45,116 bases of DNA from DATGMP01 sp035293565 (lineage in GTDB: Bacteria > Pseudomonadota > Alphaproteobacteria > BOG-932 > Roseiterribacteraceae), in contig DATGMP010000124.1 in NCBI GenBank assembly GCA_035293565.1, forward strand, positions 1 through 45,116, given 5' to 3'. The position numbers and the translations under genes are program-made. The notes beneath the pieces were generated by a model. The model did not search any database, was not told the origin of the DNA, and saw only the letters and a list, made by a program, of their open reading frames with translations. This document shows, one piece after another, positions 7,096 to 15,902 of this stretch; positions within the stretch are counted from its first letter, which is position 1, and every line of letters starts with the position of its first letter.

Positions 7096-8645
7096 GTGAT
7101 CCCAGTCGAATACACATTGCACGGTGATGTCGCGGTTCTTGCGGTGAATTATCCGCCGGTGAATGCGCTCAGCTACGCCGTCCGTGACGGCATGATGAAC
7201 GGCGTCAAGCGCGGCCTCGCGGATGACGCGGTGAAGGGTCTGGTGATTATCGGCGGCGGAACGACGTTTATCGTCGGCGCGGACATCACCGAGTTCGGCA
7301 CGCCGAAAGCCATCGCAAGCCCGCGCATCCGGGATATTCAGGAAATACTGGACGCGAGCGTGAAGCCTGTCGTCGCGGCGATCCACGGCGCAGCGCTAGG
7401 CGGTGGCCTCGAGCTCGCAATGGCCTGCCATGTGCGCATCGCGGTCAACAGCGCCAAGGTCGGCTTGCCGGAGGTGAAGCTTGGGCTTCTTCCCGGCGCC
7501 AGTGGCACCGTCCGGCTGCCGCGTCTCGTCGGCCCGGAAATCGCGCTCGAGCTGATCACATCCGGCGATCACGTTTCGGCCGCGCGGGCGCTGGAGGTCG
7601 GCATCGTCGATGCGATCGTGAACGACTTGCTGGATGGCGCGATATTCGACGCGTTCCGAGCCGAGGTCGCCAAGAAAGCGCGCGGTCAGTTGGCGCCGTT
7701 CAAGATCATCGACTGCATCGAGGCGGCCTGCTCCAAGTCGTTCGCCGACGCCATTGCCTTCGAGAACGAGGCCTTTCTGTCTTTGCTGAACGGCGATCAG
7801 CGCAAAGCCCTGGTCCATTATTTCTTCGCGGAACGCGAGGCCCGAAAGATCCCCGGCATCGGCGTGGATGTGAAGCCCCTGGCCATCGACAAGGTGGCAT
7901 CGTCGGCGCCGGGCTGATGGGCGGCGGCATCGCCATGGTCTTCGCCAACGCCGGAATCCCAGTCAAGCTGCTGGATATCAATGCCGATGCGCTGGCCCGC
8001 GGCCGCGGCGCAATCGAGAAGAACTATGCGACTTCGGTGTCGCGCGGATCGATCGCACAGGCGAAGATGGACCGTTCGCTCTCGCTGATCGCGCCGACGA
8101 CCGACTACAGCGCGTTGGGTGATGTCGATCTAGTGATCGAAGCGGCCGTCGAGAATATGGGATTGAAGCAGAAAATCTTCGCCCAGCTCGACGCTGCGAC
8201 CCCGCCTCACACCATTCTGGCCTCGAACACATCGACACTCGATATCGACCGGATCGCCTCGGCGACAACACGGCCGGAGAAAGTTGTCGGTGTCCATTTC
8301 TTCGCTCCGGCCAATGTGATGAAGCTGCAGGAGAATGTCCGGGGCGCAAAAAGCGCGCCCGACACGCTTGCGACCGTGATGGCGCTGGGCAAGCAACTCG
8401 GCAAGATTCCCGTTCTCGCCGGCAATTGCGAAGGCTTTATCGGCAACCGGATGTACGATTTTTACACTAGCGAGTCCGAATTCCTGCTTGAGGAAGGCGC
8501 CACGCCGGAGCAGATCGATCGTGTGGCCGAAAGCTTCGGAATGGCGATGGGGCCGGCGGCGACGCGAGACCTTTCGGGCCTTGAAATCCGGCCTAGGCTG
8601 GAGCAACGTCGTGGGCGGCGTGGTCCGGCGCGCTTGATCGCCTGA
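7096..8645 (+). pseudogene. FadJ/PaaH-type enoyl-CoA hydratase / 3-hydroxyacyl-CoA dehydrogenase, frameshifted and 3'-truncated
   Basis: Residues from 7096 form a crotonase domain (FIVGADITEFG, GAALGGGLELAMACHVRIA, GLPEVKLGLLPGASGTVRLPRL). At about 7896 a G is missing: the frame closes at 7917, while the next frame continues directly with the dehydrogenase Rossmann motif GIVGAGLMGGGIAMVFANAG, then ASNTSTLDIDRIAS, GVHFFAPANVMKLQE (catalytic His) and GNCEGFIGNRM. Homology stops after FGMAMGPAATRDLSGLE near 8590, so the second dehydrogenase domain (about 250 residues of a ~700-residue enzyme) is lost. GTG at 7096 with GGAG upstream is the best start. It may have served beta-oxidation steps of the phenylacetate pathway. 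The single-base gap could be a sequencing error; the 3' loss is not. Confidence 0.82.
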
Positions 8646-8744
8646 CCGAGCTAACGCGTTCCTACTCGAACAACTGCGTGAGGCCGATTCCGGTAGAGGA
8701 CTCCGCAAACCCCTCGGGAACGCCGCCGTGTTTACCATCGGCCG

Positions 8745-8891
8745 TCAGTCCAGTTCGAACAGACCGGCCGACCCCATGCCGCCACCGATGCACATGGTGA
8801 CGACGACGCGCTTCGCGCCCCGCCGCCGGCCCTCGATCAGGGCATGGCCGGTCAGTCGGGCGCCGCTCATCCCATAGGGATGACCGATGGT
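8745..8891 (-). pseudogene. thiolase C-terminal remnant, joined to an ALDH fragment
   Basis: Read leftward from about 8891, this encodes GHPYGMSGARLTGHALIEG, then RRRGAKRVVVTMCIGGGMGSAGLFELD and a TGA at 8747-8745. That is the C-terminus of an acetyl-CoA C-acyltransferase, with the catalytic His (GHP) and Cys (MCIGGGMG). Everything upstream of the GHP motif is missing; the frame runs straight into an aldehyde dehydrogenase fragment. It differs from the PaaJ type seen at 3483 and looks like a FadA/acetyl-CoA acetyltransferase type. Confidence 0.8.
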
Positions 8892-9093
8892 CTTGAACGG
8901 CACGATCGGGGCGAACCGGGCCGAACGGCTCGTCGGTCATCAGCAGGCTGTTGTCGGGAAGGTCGGTGATGACTGTAGGGTCGAAGAAGAATCCTGCGTT
9001 GCCGCGCCGCGCTCCGCCGGTTCGAACCTTGCCGCCCTTATCCCGCGCATCGGTGACAAATCGTTCCTTCCCCAGGGAAACGATTGAGTTCAC
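8885..9093 (-). pseudogene. aldehyde dehydrogenase internal fragment
   Basis: Leftward frame from 9093 reads ERFVTDARDKGGKVRTGG, FFFDPTVITDLPDNSLLMTDEPFGPV, a typical stretch late in NAD(P)-dependent aldehyde dehydrogenases (succinate-semialdehyde type). One extra base near 8915 shifts the frame, after which APIVPFKTI continues the family pattern, then the thiolase text begins. The N-terminal ~300 residues, including the catalytic Cys, and the C-terminal ~90 residues are missing. The right end runs into the 3' end of the AraC-type gene. Confidence 0.8.
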
Positions 9094-10132
9094 GGCGATA
9101 ACGTGAGGGAGACTTGCCGGTCCAGGTATTGAAGGCGCGACAGAATGCAGTTGAATCGCTTAATCCAACACGGGCCGCGATCTCGCCGAAAGAAAGTCGC
9201 TCATCCGATAGAAGAGTTAATGCCATTTCATGGCGGCACTGTTCCTTGATGGCTTTCAAAGATGAACCTTCTTCAGCAAGGCGGCGCTTTAGGGTCGTTA
9301 GGCCTATGCTGAACTGCGTCGCCAGCTCAGGGGCTGTCGGTAGTGGCGTTCGCTGCACAAGCGCGGTGTTGAAGATGTGGCGCACGCGTTCCGATATCTG
9401 AGTTTGCCTTGATTGGACGGTTGAGAGATCAAACGGAAAATTCCGTGAAAAATCACCAAGTTCCAGCGGGGTGCGAACGACTGGATATTCCAGGTAGCGA
9501 GCCGGAAATTTCAACGCGTCACATGGAGCGCCATAAACAATTTGATTGGGCAGTAATTGGGCGATTGCTTCATCGTCGATAAATTGCACATAGCATACTT
9601 CAATCGTGAGCGGCTCGATATCTTCGCCGATCAGCCAGCCGAAAAGCCGATGATAGGCCGATAGACCGGTAACATCGGATAGAAAGGCGCTAGCGTCATG
9701 TTTGGCTCTTAGCGAGCCCATGCGGAACTCCGCCTGACGGCCGCTGACATGCAGCGATATCTGGCCCGCTCGGTGTTCAATCATTGCCGAGAATGCCGAA
9801 GCGCGTGCGATAGCAGCTGACAACGTGTTGCACGTGATGACGCAGTGGCAGAGCATTCTGAATTCATCGCTCGAAAGGGGTAATAGCCCTGTATTGATCC
9901 GAGCATAACGATCGAGAATCCCGATGCACTCCCGGTAGATGGCAATAAACTGGTCCTGTGTGAGCTGAACGCGGCCGGCAGTTTTACGCCAATTCGCTCG
10001 GGAGCTGGCAACCCCGGCGCGTTCCAATATTGCGCTTACATCACCCCCGATATCTTCTACTACCGCCAACAACGCGCGCGCCAAACTCGCGGATGGATAC
10101 TTCGGCGCGGGCCGTGAAATGTGCTTGGTCAT
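9038..10132 (-). CDS. AraC-family transcriptional regulator (arabinose-binding-type N-domain)
   Basis: 364-residue regulator. The N-terminal ~200 residues look like the sensing domain found in OruR/ArgR-like AraC proteins (LARALLAVVEDIGGDVSAILERAG ... MLCHCVITCNTLSAAIARASAF). The C-terminal ~90 residues hold two helix-turn-helix motifs: ELATQFSIGLTTLKRRLAEEG and SFGEIAARVGLSDSTAFCRAFNTWTGKSPSRYRREL. The last 16 residues (LNRFPGEGTICHRCAG) are read out of frame from the adjoining aldehyde dehydrogenase fragment, so the natural C-terminus was probably exchanged when that region was rearranged; the DNA-binding domain itself looks complete. It is divergent from the TonB receptor gene, with 267 nt between, so that receptor is its most likely target. 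Confidence 0.88.
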   Translation of the reverse strand: MTKHISRPAPKYPSASLARALLAVVEDIGGDVSAILERAGVASSRANWRKTAGRVQLTQDQFIAIYRECIGILDRYARINTGLLPLSSDEFRMLCHCVITCNTLSAAIARASAFSAMIEHRAGQISLHVSGRQAEFRMGSLRAKHDASAFLSDVTGLSAYHRLFGWLIGEDIEPLTIEVCYVQFIDDEAIAQLLPNQIVYGAPCDALKFPARYLEYPVVRTPLELGDFSRNFPFDLSTVQSRQTQISERVRHIFNTALVQRTPLPTAPELATQFSIGLTTLKRRLAEEGSSLKAIKEQCRHEMALTLLSDERLSFGEIAARVGLSDSTAFCRAFNTWTGKSPSRYRRELNRFPGEGTICHRCAG

Positions 10133-10399
10133 GCCGTTGGTCCGTTCCGTAATGATCTTTGGTCTATTTGGTCATTTACCGTTCGCATAGGCACATTGCA
10201 AGATCACCCCCGCTTCCGATCCCGACGAGAGAAGCGTCAGCCACCGGGCTTCGAACGCAGCGATTTGGAATATTGGGGAAGAAATGTCCTGCCACCATGC
10301 CGCCGCAGCGCATGTCATCGTTGCGGACCTTTATCATGATGGTGGACGTATTTCCTTCCGAATAAAAATAAATTCAATTTTTTCAAAAGGGGGAAGAAC

Positions 10400-13123
10400 A
10401 TGAAGCGCGATATTACTTTGTCGGCAACGAGCGCGATTGGCCTGCTATTGGCCCTTGGCCTATGTGTTACGTTTCCTCGGCCGGCGGAGGCGCAGGAAGC
10501 CGACCGAACGCAAGCCGGCTCACCGAGTGGACAGCTTGAAGAGGTGGTGGTCACGGCGCGTCGTCGTGACGAAAAACTTCAGTCGGTCCCTATCGCAATC
10601 ACGGCGATGAGCGGGGCGCAGATTCAAGAGAAATCGATCACGTCCGCGCAGGACCTTCAGCATTACGTGCCCTCGCTGAATGTCAGCATCTCCACGCAGC
10701 GCGATACGGCGTCCTATACGATCCGCGGCCAGGGTTACACGCTGGGCGCCGGACCGGGTGTCGTGTCTTATTTCGCCGAAGTCCCGGTACCGCCACTCTA
10801 CTATTCTTCCGGTCTGCAGCCGGCGGCCGGCGGCCCCGGTCTTTTCTACGACCTGGAAAACCTCCAGGTGCTCAAAGGGCCACAGGGCACGCTCTTCGGG
10901 CGCAACACGACCGGCGGCGCCGTCCTCATAGAGCCGAAGCGGCCTACCAAAACGTTCGAGGGGTACTACCAGCAGACGGCTGGAAGTTATCACGATCTGG
11001 GCGAACAGGGCGCGGTCAACGTCCCGGTCATCGACGATGTGCTGAACGTGCGGTTTGCCTTCGATCGGCAGTCGCGGGACGGTTTCACCAAAGACGTCAC
11101 GAACGGCCGCGATTTGGACAACCGAGATTACTGGGCCGGCCGGCTCGGCATCACCTTCCGGCCGACCGATTGGTTCGACAACTACCTGCTGGTTTCGAGC
11201 CTCTATTCCGACACAAACGGTACCGGCACCAGCCTGATTGCGATCAATCCGGCTACCTTGCCCGTTCCGGCATTGCGCCCCGGCCTGATCGCGGCCTATG
11301 CCGAGCAGCAGGCACTCGGCCCGCGGGCGACGACGGACGATGCCTACACACTGCTGAAATACTGGGTCTACGGCGCCACCGACATCGCGCGGCTGGATAT
11401 TTCGGACGATCTCTACATCAAGAACATCGCGAGCTACTACGAAATCAGAGACACGCAGGGCCAGGATCAGGACGGAAGCTCGCTCGCGATCCTGAATCAG
11501 CAGCCGCCTGTCGGGCAGTGGGGCGAGGAATATTCCTTCGCGACGGAAGAATTGCAGCTTCAGGGCAAGAGCCTGTCCGATGCGCTGAATTGGGTCATCG
11601 GCGGATATCTGGAGTTCGATCACCCGATCGGATCGGGTTACCAGACATCGATTCAGCTGGGCGCTCCGTCGCGGCAGATCGGCTATGAGAACCAGAGAAG
11701 CCAGGCGGTCTACGCCCAGGAAACGTACGACCTCGGCAATATCGCCGACGTTCTGGACGGGCTGAAGCTGACCGGCGGATACCGCTATACCTGGGATTTC
11801 CGCTCCGATTATTCGTTCTTCTACAACCCGAACACCTTGGCCTGCACGCAGAAGCCCGGTCAGTCCGTTCCGAACTGCGCCTTCGCGGGCGACGCGAATT
11901 TCTCGGCGGGCACCTTTACAGCGGGTCTCGACTACCAGATCACTCCATCGACGTTGCTCTACGTCACCGTCAGAAGCGGATACAAGGCCGGCGGATTCAA
12001 CCTCACCCAGGCCGGCACCGGCAACTTCAAATTCCAGCCTGAGCACATCAAGGACGTGGAAATTGGCGTTAAATCGGACTGGACAGTATTCGATATGCCG
12101 GTCCGCACCGATGCCGATCTCTTCCACGACGACTATAGCGGCATCCAGAGGACGGTCGCCTTCATCAATCCTGTCTCGCACCTGATCGGTTCGGCCACGC
12201 TCAATGCCGCCTCCGCGACGATCGAGGGCTTTGAGTTCGAAGGAACGATCAAGCCGATTGATCGCGTCGAAATTACCGCCAACTATTCTTACGACCACGC
12301 CACCTACAATCAGTTCGTAAGCGCCGGCGCGGATCTCTCCAATCTGCCCTTCCCGTTCGTATCGAAGAACAAATACAGCGTCACCGCGAAGTACGCGCTG
12401 CCGGTCCCGGACTCGATCGGCGCCATCAACGCCTCGGCGACCTATTCGTGGCAGGGCGCGTTCTGGTCGGCGGCGGCGCTGACCCGAATTCCGGACGGCT
12501 ATATCGGCAATTACGGCCTGCTGAATCTTAGGCTCGATTGGAACGACATCGCTGGTTATCCGCTCGACGCCTCGTTCTTCATGACCAATGCCACGGACCA
12601 GACCTACCGCATCGGCACCTTCTCGATCATTACCTCGCTCGGCTACAACCAGGCCTTCTACGGCGAGCCCCGGATGTGGGGTTTCCAGCTGCGCTATCGC
12701 TTCGGCGGCGCGTCCGAAGGGCAGGCGATACAACCGGCGGCCTACGTCCCGCCCGCGGCGCAGACTCCAGTCTCCGTATCGAAGTCCTACATGGTGTTCT
12801 TTGACTTCAATAAATCCGACCTGACCCCGCAGGCCGTCGAGATCGTCGACACCGCAGCGAAGAATGCCGGCCCGGCGAAGGTGACTGAAATTACCGTGAC
12901 CGGGCATACCGATACGGTCGGCTCCGACGCCTACAATATGCGCCTGTCGAAGCGCCGGGCGGAATCCGTCGCGGCTGAGCTCGAAAAGCAGGGTATCCCG
13001 TCCAGCGAGGTCGAAATTGTCGCAAAGGGCAAGCGCGATCTGCTGGTTCCGACCAGGGACGGCGTGCTCGAACCGCAAAACCGGCGCGTTCAGATCGTCT
13101 ACGTCAACGGTGCAACGTCGTAA
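10400..13123 (+). CDS. TonB-dependent receptor with C-terminal OmpA-like domain
   Basis: 907-residue outer-membrane receptor. Signal peptide about 1-32 (hydrophobic IGLLLALGLCV, then AEAQ), TonB-box-like EEVVVTARR at ~48-56, plug domain to about 165 (SVPIAITAMSGAQI, LENLQVLKGPQGTLFGRNTTGG), then a 22-strand-type barrel ending in the terminal strand WGFQLRYRFGG near residue 768. A Pro/Ala linker follows, then residues ~797-903 form an OmpA-family peptidoglycan-binding domain: MVFFDFNKSDLTP, GHTDTVGSDAYNMRLSKRRAE (the Asp and Arg that bind diaminopimelate), and a C-terminal NRRVQIVY. The receptor C-terminus faces the periplasm, so the fusion is topologically sensible. ATG preceded by AAGGGGGAAG. 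The next gene starts 12 nt later, so they are co-transcribed. Substrate unknown. Confidence 0.93.
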   Translation: MKRDITLSATSAIGLLLALGLCVTFPRPAEAQEADRTQAGSPSGQLEEVVVTARRRDEKLQSVPIAITAMSGAQIQEKSITSAQDLQHYVPSLNVSISTQRDTASYTIRGQGYTLGAGPGVVSYFAEVPVPPLYYSSGLQPAAGGPGLFYDLENLQVLKGPQGTLFGRNTTGGAVLIEPKRPTKTFEGYYQQTAGSYHDLGEQGAVNVPVIDDVLNVRFAFDRQSRDGFTKDVTNGRDLDNRDYWAGRLGITFRPTDWFDNYLLVSSLYSDTNGTGTSLIAINPATLPVPALRPGLIAAYAEQQALGPRATTDDAYTLLKYWVYGATDIARLDISDDLYIKNIASYYEIRDTQGQDQDGSSLAILNQQPPVGQWGEEYSFATEELQLQGKSLSDALNWVIGGYLEFDHPIGSGYQTSIQLGAPSRQIGYENQRSQAVYAQETYDLGNIADVLDGLKLTGGYRYTWDFRSDYSFFYNPNTLACTQKPGQSVPNCAFAGDANFSAGTFTAGLDYQITPSTLLYVTVRSGYKAGGFNLTQAGTGNFKFQPEHIKDVEIGVKSDWTVFDMPVRTDADLFHDDYSGIQRTVAFINPVSHLIGSATLNAASATIEGFEFEGTIKPIDRVEITANYSYDHATYNQFVSAGADLSNLPFPFVSKNKYSVTAKYALPVPDSIGAINASATYSWQGAFWSAAALTRIPDGYIGNYGLLNLRLDWNDIAGYPLDASFFMTNATDQTYRIGTFSIITSLGYNQAFYGEPRMWGFQLRYRFGGASEGQAIQPAAYVPPAAQTPVSVSKSYMVFFDFNKSDLTPQAVEIVDTAAKNAGPAKVTEITVTGHTDTVGSDAYNMRLSKRRAESVAAELEKQGIPSSEVEIVAKGKRDLLVPTRDGVLEPQNRRVQIVYVNGATS

Positions 13124-13134
13124 GGGGAACGCCG

Positions 13135-14433
13135 ATGAACCCCAGCCATTCGCTGGCTCTGCTGCTCGCTCTAGCCGGTATGGGATCAGGCGTCGCCCGC
13201 GGCGCCGACCCCACGCTGCTCGGAACCGAGGACCAGCAGCAGCTCGACCGTAAGACCCTGGAAATCGTGGCTAGGCCGGATTTCCAGGACGGCGTGCGCA
13301 GGCTCGAAGCCATGTTCCGCGCCGATCCGATGGCCGCGAAGCCGGAGGAGGCGAAGACCATCCGGCAGGATAGCGACGCGATCGCCTACATGGCGCTGCA
13401 ATGGGCCGTCGACAGCGACCCGGGCCGGCCGAAGCTGATGTGGATGGGCGAGGCGCCGCATCGATGGTTCGGGATGGATATCCCCTGGGCGTCCTACGGC
13501 TTCCAGAACCAGGACGATATCTACCGCCAGGTCGCGATTGATCCGACCCGCCGATATGAAATCACCGGCCGTCGATCCGCGAATCCGCCGGTGCAGGCCC
13601 GCTTCGGGCTCTTTCGCTCGGTCATCGATGAGATCCCTGCCGGCCTGCAGGGCGACGACATCGTGACGGCGCCTGACGGCAGCTTTACGATCACCATCGA
13701 TTCCGACCCGGCGAACGGGCGCCAAAATCACATTCAGTCGACACCGGATACACGCCTGCTGGTTGTCCGGGACGTCCTTTCCGGCTGGTCCACACAGACC
13801 CCGCCTATGCTTGCCATACGCACGGTAGGCGGCCCTCCTCCTGCCCCGTCTCCCAGCGACGACGAGATGGTGCACCGTTCGATGGACCTCGCCTCCACGA
13901 TGGTGCGGGCGTGGCTCGGCGTATACGGCCCGCGGATTTACAAGGTCGCGCCCAACACGATTGCCCAGCCTTTCGGGCGCGTCGGTGGTTGGGGTTATCT
14001 CACGATGAGCCATTTCGACCTTAAGCACGATCAGGCGCTTATCGTCACGCTAGACACGGCCAGCGCCGCCTATGTCGGCTTCGAGCTTGGCGACACTTGG
14101 GCGGTCCCGCTCGAATTCGTCCACCACACATCCAGCCTCACGAACGGCCAGACAAAGCCGAACCGCGACGGGACGATCACCTATGTCATCGCCGCGAAGG
14201 ACCCGGGCGTCTTCAACTGGCTGGACGCGGAAGGCATGCCTGCCGGAACCTTCGCGATTCGCTGGCAGAGGCTGGCGAAGGCTCCCATCGCAAGCGCCGT
14301 CGTTTCGACGGAAGTGGTCAAGCTCACGGAGCTGAAGGCGCATCTGCCGGCGGACACAGTTTGGGTGACGCCAGGCGAAAGAAAGGCGCAGATAGAAGCG
14401 CGCGAGGCCAGCTGGAACCGGCGGCTGCACTGA
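13135..14433 (+). CDS. secreted DUF1214-like protein, paralogue 1
   Basis: 432 residues with a cleavable signal peptide (SLALLLALAGMGSGVARGAD). Two conserved regions: a central beta-rich part (YEITGRR ... DIVTAPDGSFTITIDSDPANGRQNHIQ ... LLVVRDVLSGW) and a C-terminal part (FDLKHDQALIVTLDTASAAYVGFELGDTW ... SSLTNGQTKPNRDGTITYVIAAKDPGVFNWLDAEG). This pattern recalls DUF1214-domain proteins; I assign the family from memory and with moderate confidence. No enzymatic motif is evident. It is 12 nt downstream of the receptor gene and shares the layout seen for paralogue 2, implying work on the substrate that the receptor imports. Two further paralogues lie at 16713 and 19616. Confidence 0.75.
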   Translation: MNPSHSLALLLALAGMGSGVARGADPTLLGTEDQQQLDRKTLEIVARPDFQDGVRRLEAMFRADPMAAKPEEAKTIRQDSDAIAYMALQWAVDSDPGRPKLMWMGEAPHRWFGMDIPWASYGFQNQDDIYRQVAIDPTRRYEITGRRSANPPVQARFGLFRSVIDEIPAGLQGDDIVTAPDGSFTITIDSDPANGRQNHIQSTPDTRLLVVRDVLSGWSTQTPPMLAIRTVGGPPPAPSPSDDEMVHRSMDLASTMVRAWLGVYGPRIYKVAPNTIAQPFGRVGGWGYLTMSHFDLKHDQALIVTLDTASAAYVGFELGDTWAVPLEFVHHTSSLTNGQTKPNRDGTITYVIAAKDPGVFNWLDAEGMPAGTFAIRWQRLAKAPIASAVVSTEVVKLTELKAHLPADTVWVTPGERKAQIEAREASWNRRLH

Positions 14434-14511
14434 CCTGAACGGGGAGGCGGTATGAAAGCGGACGTCGCCAATGAGAGATCGGAGCGGTTTTGATGATCGC
14501 TTTGGAAGGGC

Positions 14512-14576
14512 GGATGCACTCCGTTGGAAGTGGGTTACCGTGGGTTTGCGGACTCAACGAACCCCGGAGTGCATCC
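14512..14576 (+). repeat. 12-bp inverted repeat abutting the IS110 transposase start
   Basis: GGATGCACTCCG (14512-14523) and CGGAGTGCATCC (14565-14576) are perfect inverted copies separated by 41 nt; the second ends exactly before the transposase ATG. The transcript could fold into a long stem that hides the start codon. In IS110-family elements the noncoding end encodes a structured bridge RNA that pairs with donor and target DNA; this segment is a candidate part of it, which is inference. Confidence 0.6.
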
Positions 14577-15635
14577 ATGTCTTACGATTACCACATCGGC
14601 GTCGACTATCACAAAGCCTACAGCCACATCGTCGTTCAGGACACGGCCGGCAAGACGCTGCGCTCGGGCCGCGTGCGGAACGACAGCCGCTCGCTCGCGG
14701 GCTTTCTGTCGCCCTACTCGGACAATGCCCACGCCGTTCTGGAGGCGACGCGCAACTGGACGGTGATGTTCGACTGGCTGGACGAGCTCTGCGAGGAGGT
14801 CGTGCTGGCCCATCCGCTGAAGGTGAAGGCGATCGCGGACGCCAAGATCAAGACGGACAAGATCGACGCGACGATCCTGGCGCATCTGCTGCGGACGGAC
14901 CTGATCCCGGCGGCGCATGCGCCGAGCTTGCGCGCTCGAGAGGCGCGCTCGGCGCTGCGCGAGCGGATGTTTTACGTGCGGCTGCGCACGATGGTGAAGA
15001 ACCGCATCGTCACGGTGTTCGACCGCTATCCGGAAGAGCGGGCCAAGCTGAAGCCTTTGAGCGACCTGTTCGGGGCGGGGCGCAAGCAGTTGGCCGAGAT
15101 CGCGGTGAGCGAACTCGATCGCATTCAGATCGACCGCAGCCTGGCCCTGATCGGCGATCTCAACATCCAGATCAAGGAGAGCGAAGCGACGATCAAGGCG
15201 CAGAGCAAAGGCAACGCCAATGTGAGGCGGCTGAAGACGCTTCCCGGTGTGGGCGAGTTCTTCGCGCGCCTCATCGACGCCGAGATCGACGACATCGGCC
15301 GCTTCCGCTCGGCGGCCAAGCTTGCGGCCTATGCCGGGCTCGTGCCCTCGACCTATTCCTCGGGCGGCAAGACCTGTCACGGCCGGATCATCAAGCAGGG
15401 CAACAAATGGCTGCGCTGGGCCTTCGTCGAGGCGGTGGCGCCGGCGGTCGCCGGCGATCCGGATCTCAAGGCCTATTACGAGCGCCTGAAGGCGACCAAA
15501 GGCGCCAACCGCGCCAAGGTGGCCACGGCACGCAGACTTCTGACCATTGCCTTCCAGCTGTTGCGCGACGGCCGCTCCTATGAGCGGCGCGGCGCCAGGC
15601 CGGAAAGCGGATCGAAACTATCCCGGCTGTCCTGA
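14577..15635 (+). CDS. IS110-family transposase (DEDD recombinase)
   Basis: 352-residue transposase. The N-terminal RuvC-like DEDD domain starts YHIGVDYHKAYSHIVVQD with a second acidic region at HPLKVKAIADAKIKTDKIDA. The C-terminal transposase-20-type domain reads LKTLPGVGEFFARLIDAEI, FRSAAKLAAYAGLVPSTYSSG, and carries the conserved Ser region of the family (catalytic Ser is C-terminal). It looks intact. The 5' flank shows GGGGAGG then a short ATG frame (14451, MKADVANERSERF) that stops quickly: probably a neighbouring gene cut by the insertion. Element ends cannot be fixed because IS110 elements lack clear terminal repeats. It lies between paralogue 1 and the damaged sulfatase. Confidence 0.92.
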   Translation: MSYDYHIGVDYHKAYSHIVVQDTAGKTLRSGRVRNDSRSLAGFLSPYSDNAHAVLEATRNWTVMFDWLDELCEEVVLAHPLKVKAIADAKIKTDKIDATILAHLLRTDLIPAAHAPSLRAREARSALRERMFYVRLRTMVKNRIVTVFDRYPEERAKLKPLSDLFGAGRKQLAEIAVSELDRIQIDRSLALIGDLNIQIKESEATIKAQSKGNANVRRLKTLPGVGEFFARLIDAEIDDIGRFRSAAKLAAYAGLVPSTYSSGGKTCHGRIIKQGNKWLRWAFVEAVAPAVAGDPDLKAYYERLKATKGANRAKVATARRLLTIAFQLLRDGRSYERRGARPESGSKLSRLS

Positions 15636-15763
15636 TCGCCTCCTAGCGAGCCCGGCAAGGCTGGGCTGCGCTCTCCGGGAGAATGGGAAGTCGGGAGCCG
15701 AAGACCACAATGTGACCGCTGCCGATCGGCGCGGGCACGGATCGGAGAATGGCTTGAAGAGCC

Positions 15764-15785
15764 AGGGACCAGGCGCCTGGTCCCT
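15764..15785. repeat. 22-bp perfect palindrome
   Basis: Positions 15764-15785 read identically on both strands: AGGGACCAGG, CGCC, TGGTCCCT with no unpaired centre. It is between the IS110 gene (ends 15635) and the sulfatase remnant. There is no downstream T-run, so it is not an ordinary terminator. It could be a recombination target, an element end or a dimeric regulator site. Confidence 0.6.
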
Positions 15786-15902
15786 CACCGATCAACTCGT
15801 CCGCAGCGGCGTCGATGCGGACCGGAAAGGAAACGAACCCAAGGAAATCCGCACCTCACATCAGGTGCAAACCCCCTTGAGTTCTTTCATTGGAGGAAAG
15901 CG

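Noticed and set aside
10520..13078. 852-codon frame opposite the TonB receptor
   Set aside because: Antisense shadow of a GC-rich gene; no domain, and the plus strand has full receptor and OmpA motifs.
14471..15583. 370-codon frame overlapping the IS110 transposase in another frame
   Set aside because: Arg/Gly-rich shadow; the transposase frame carries the DEDD and C-terminal motifs.
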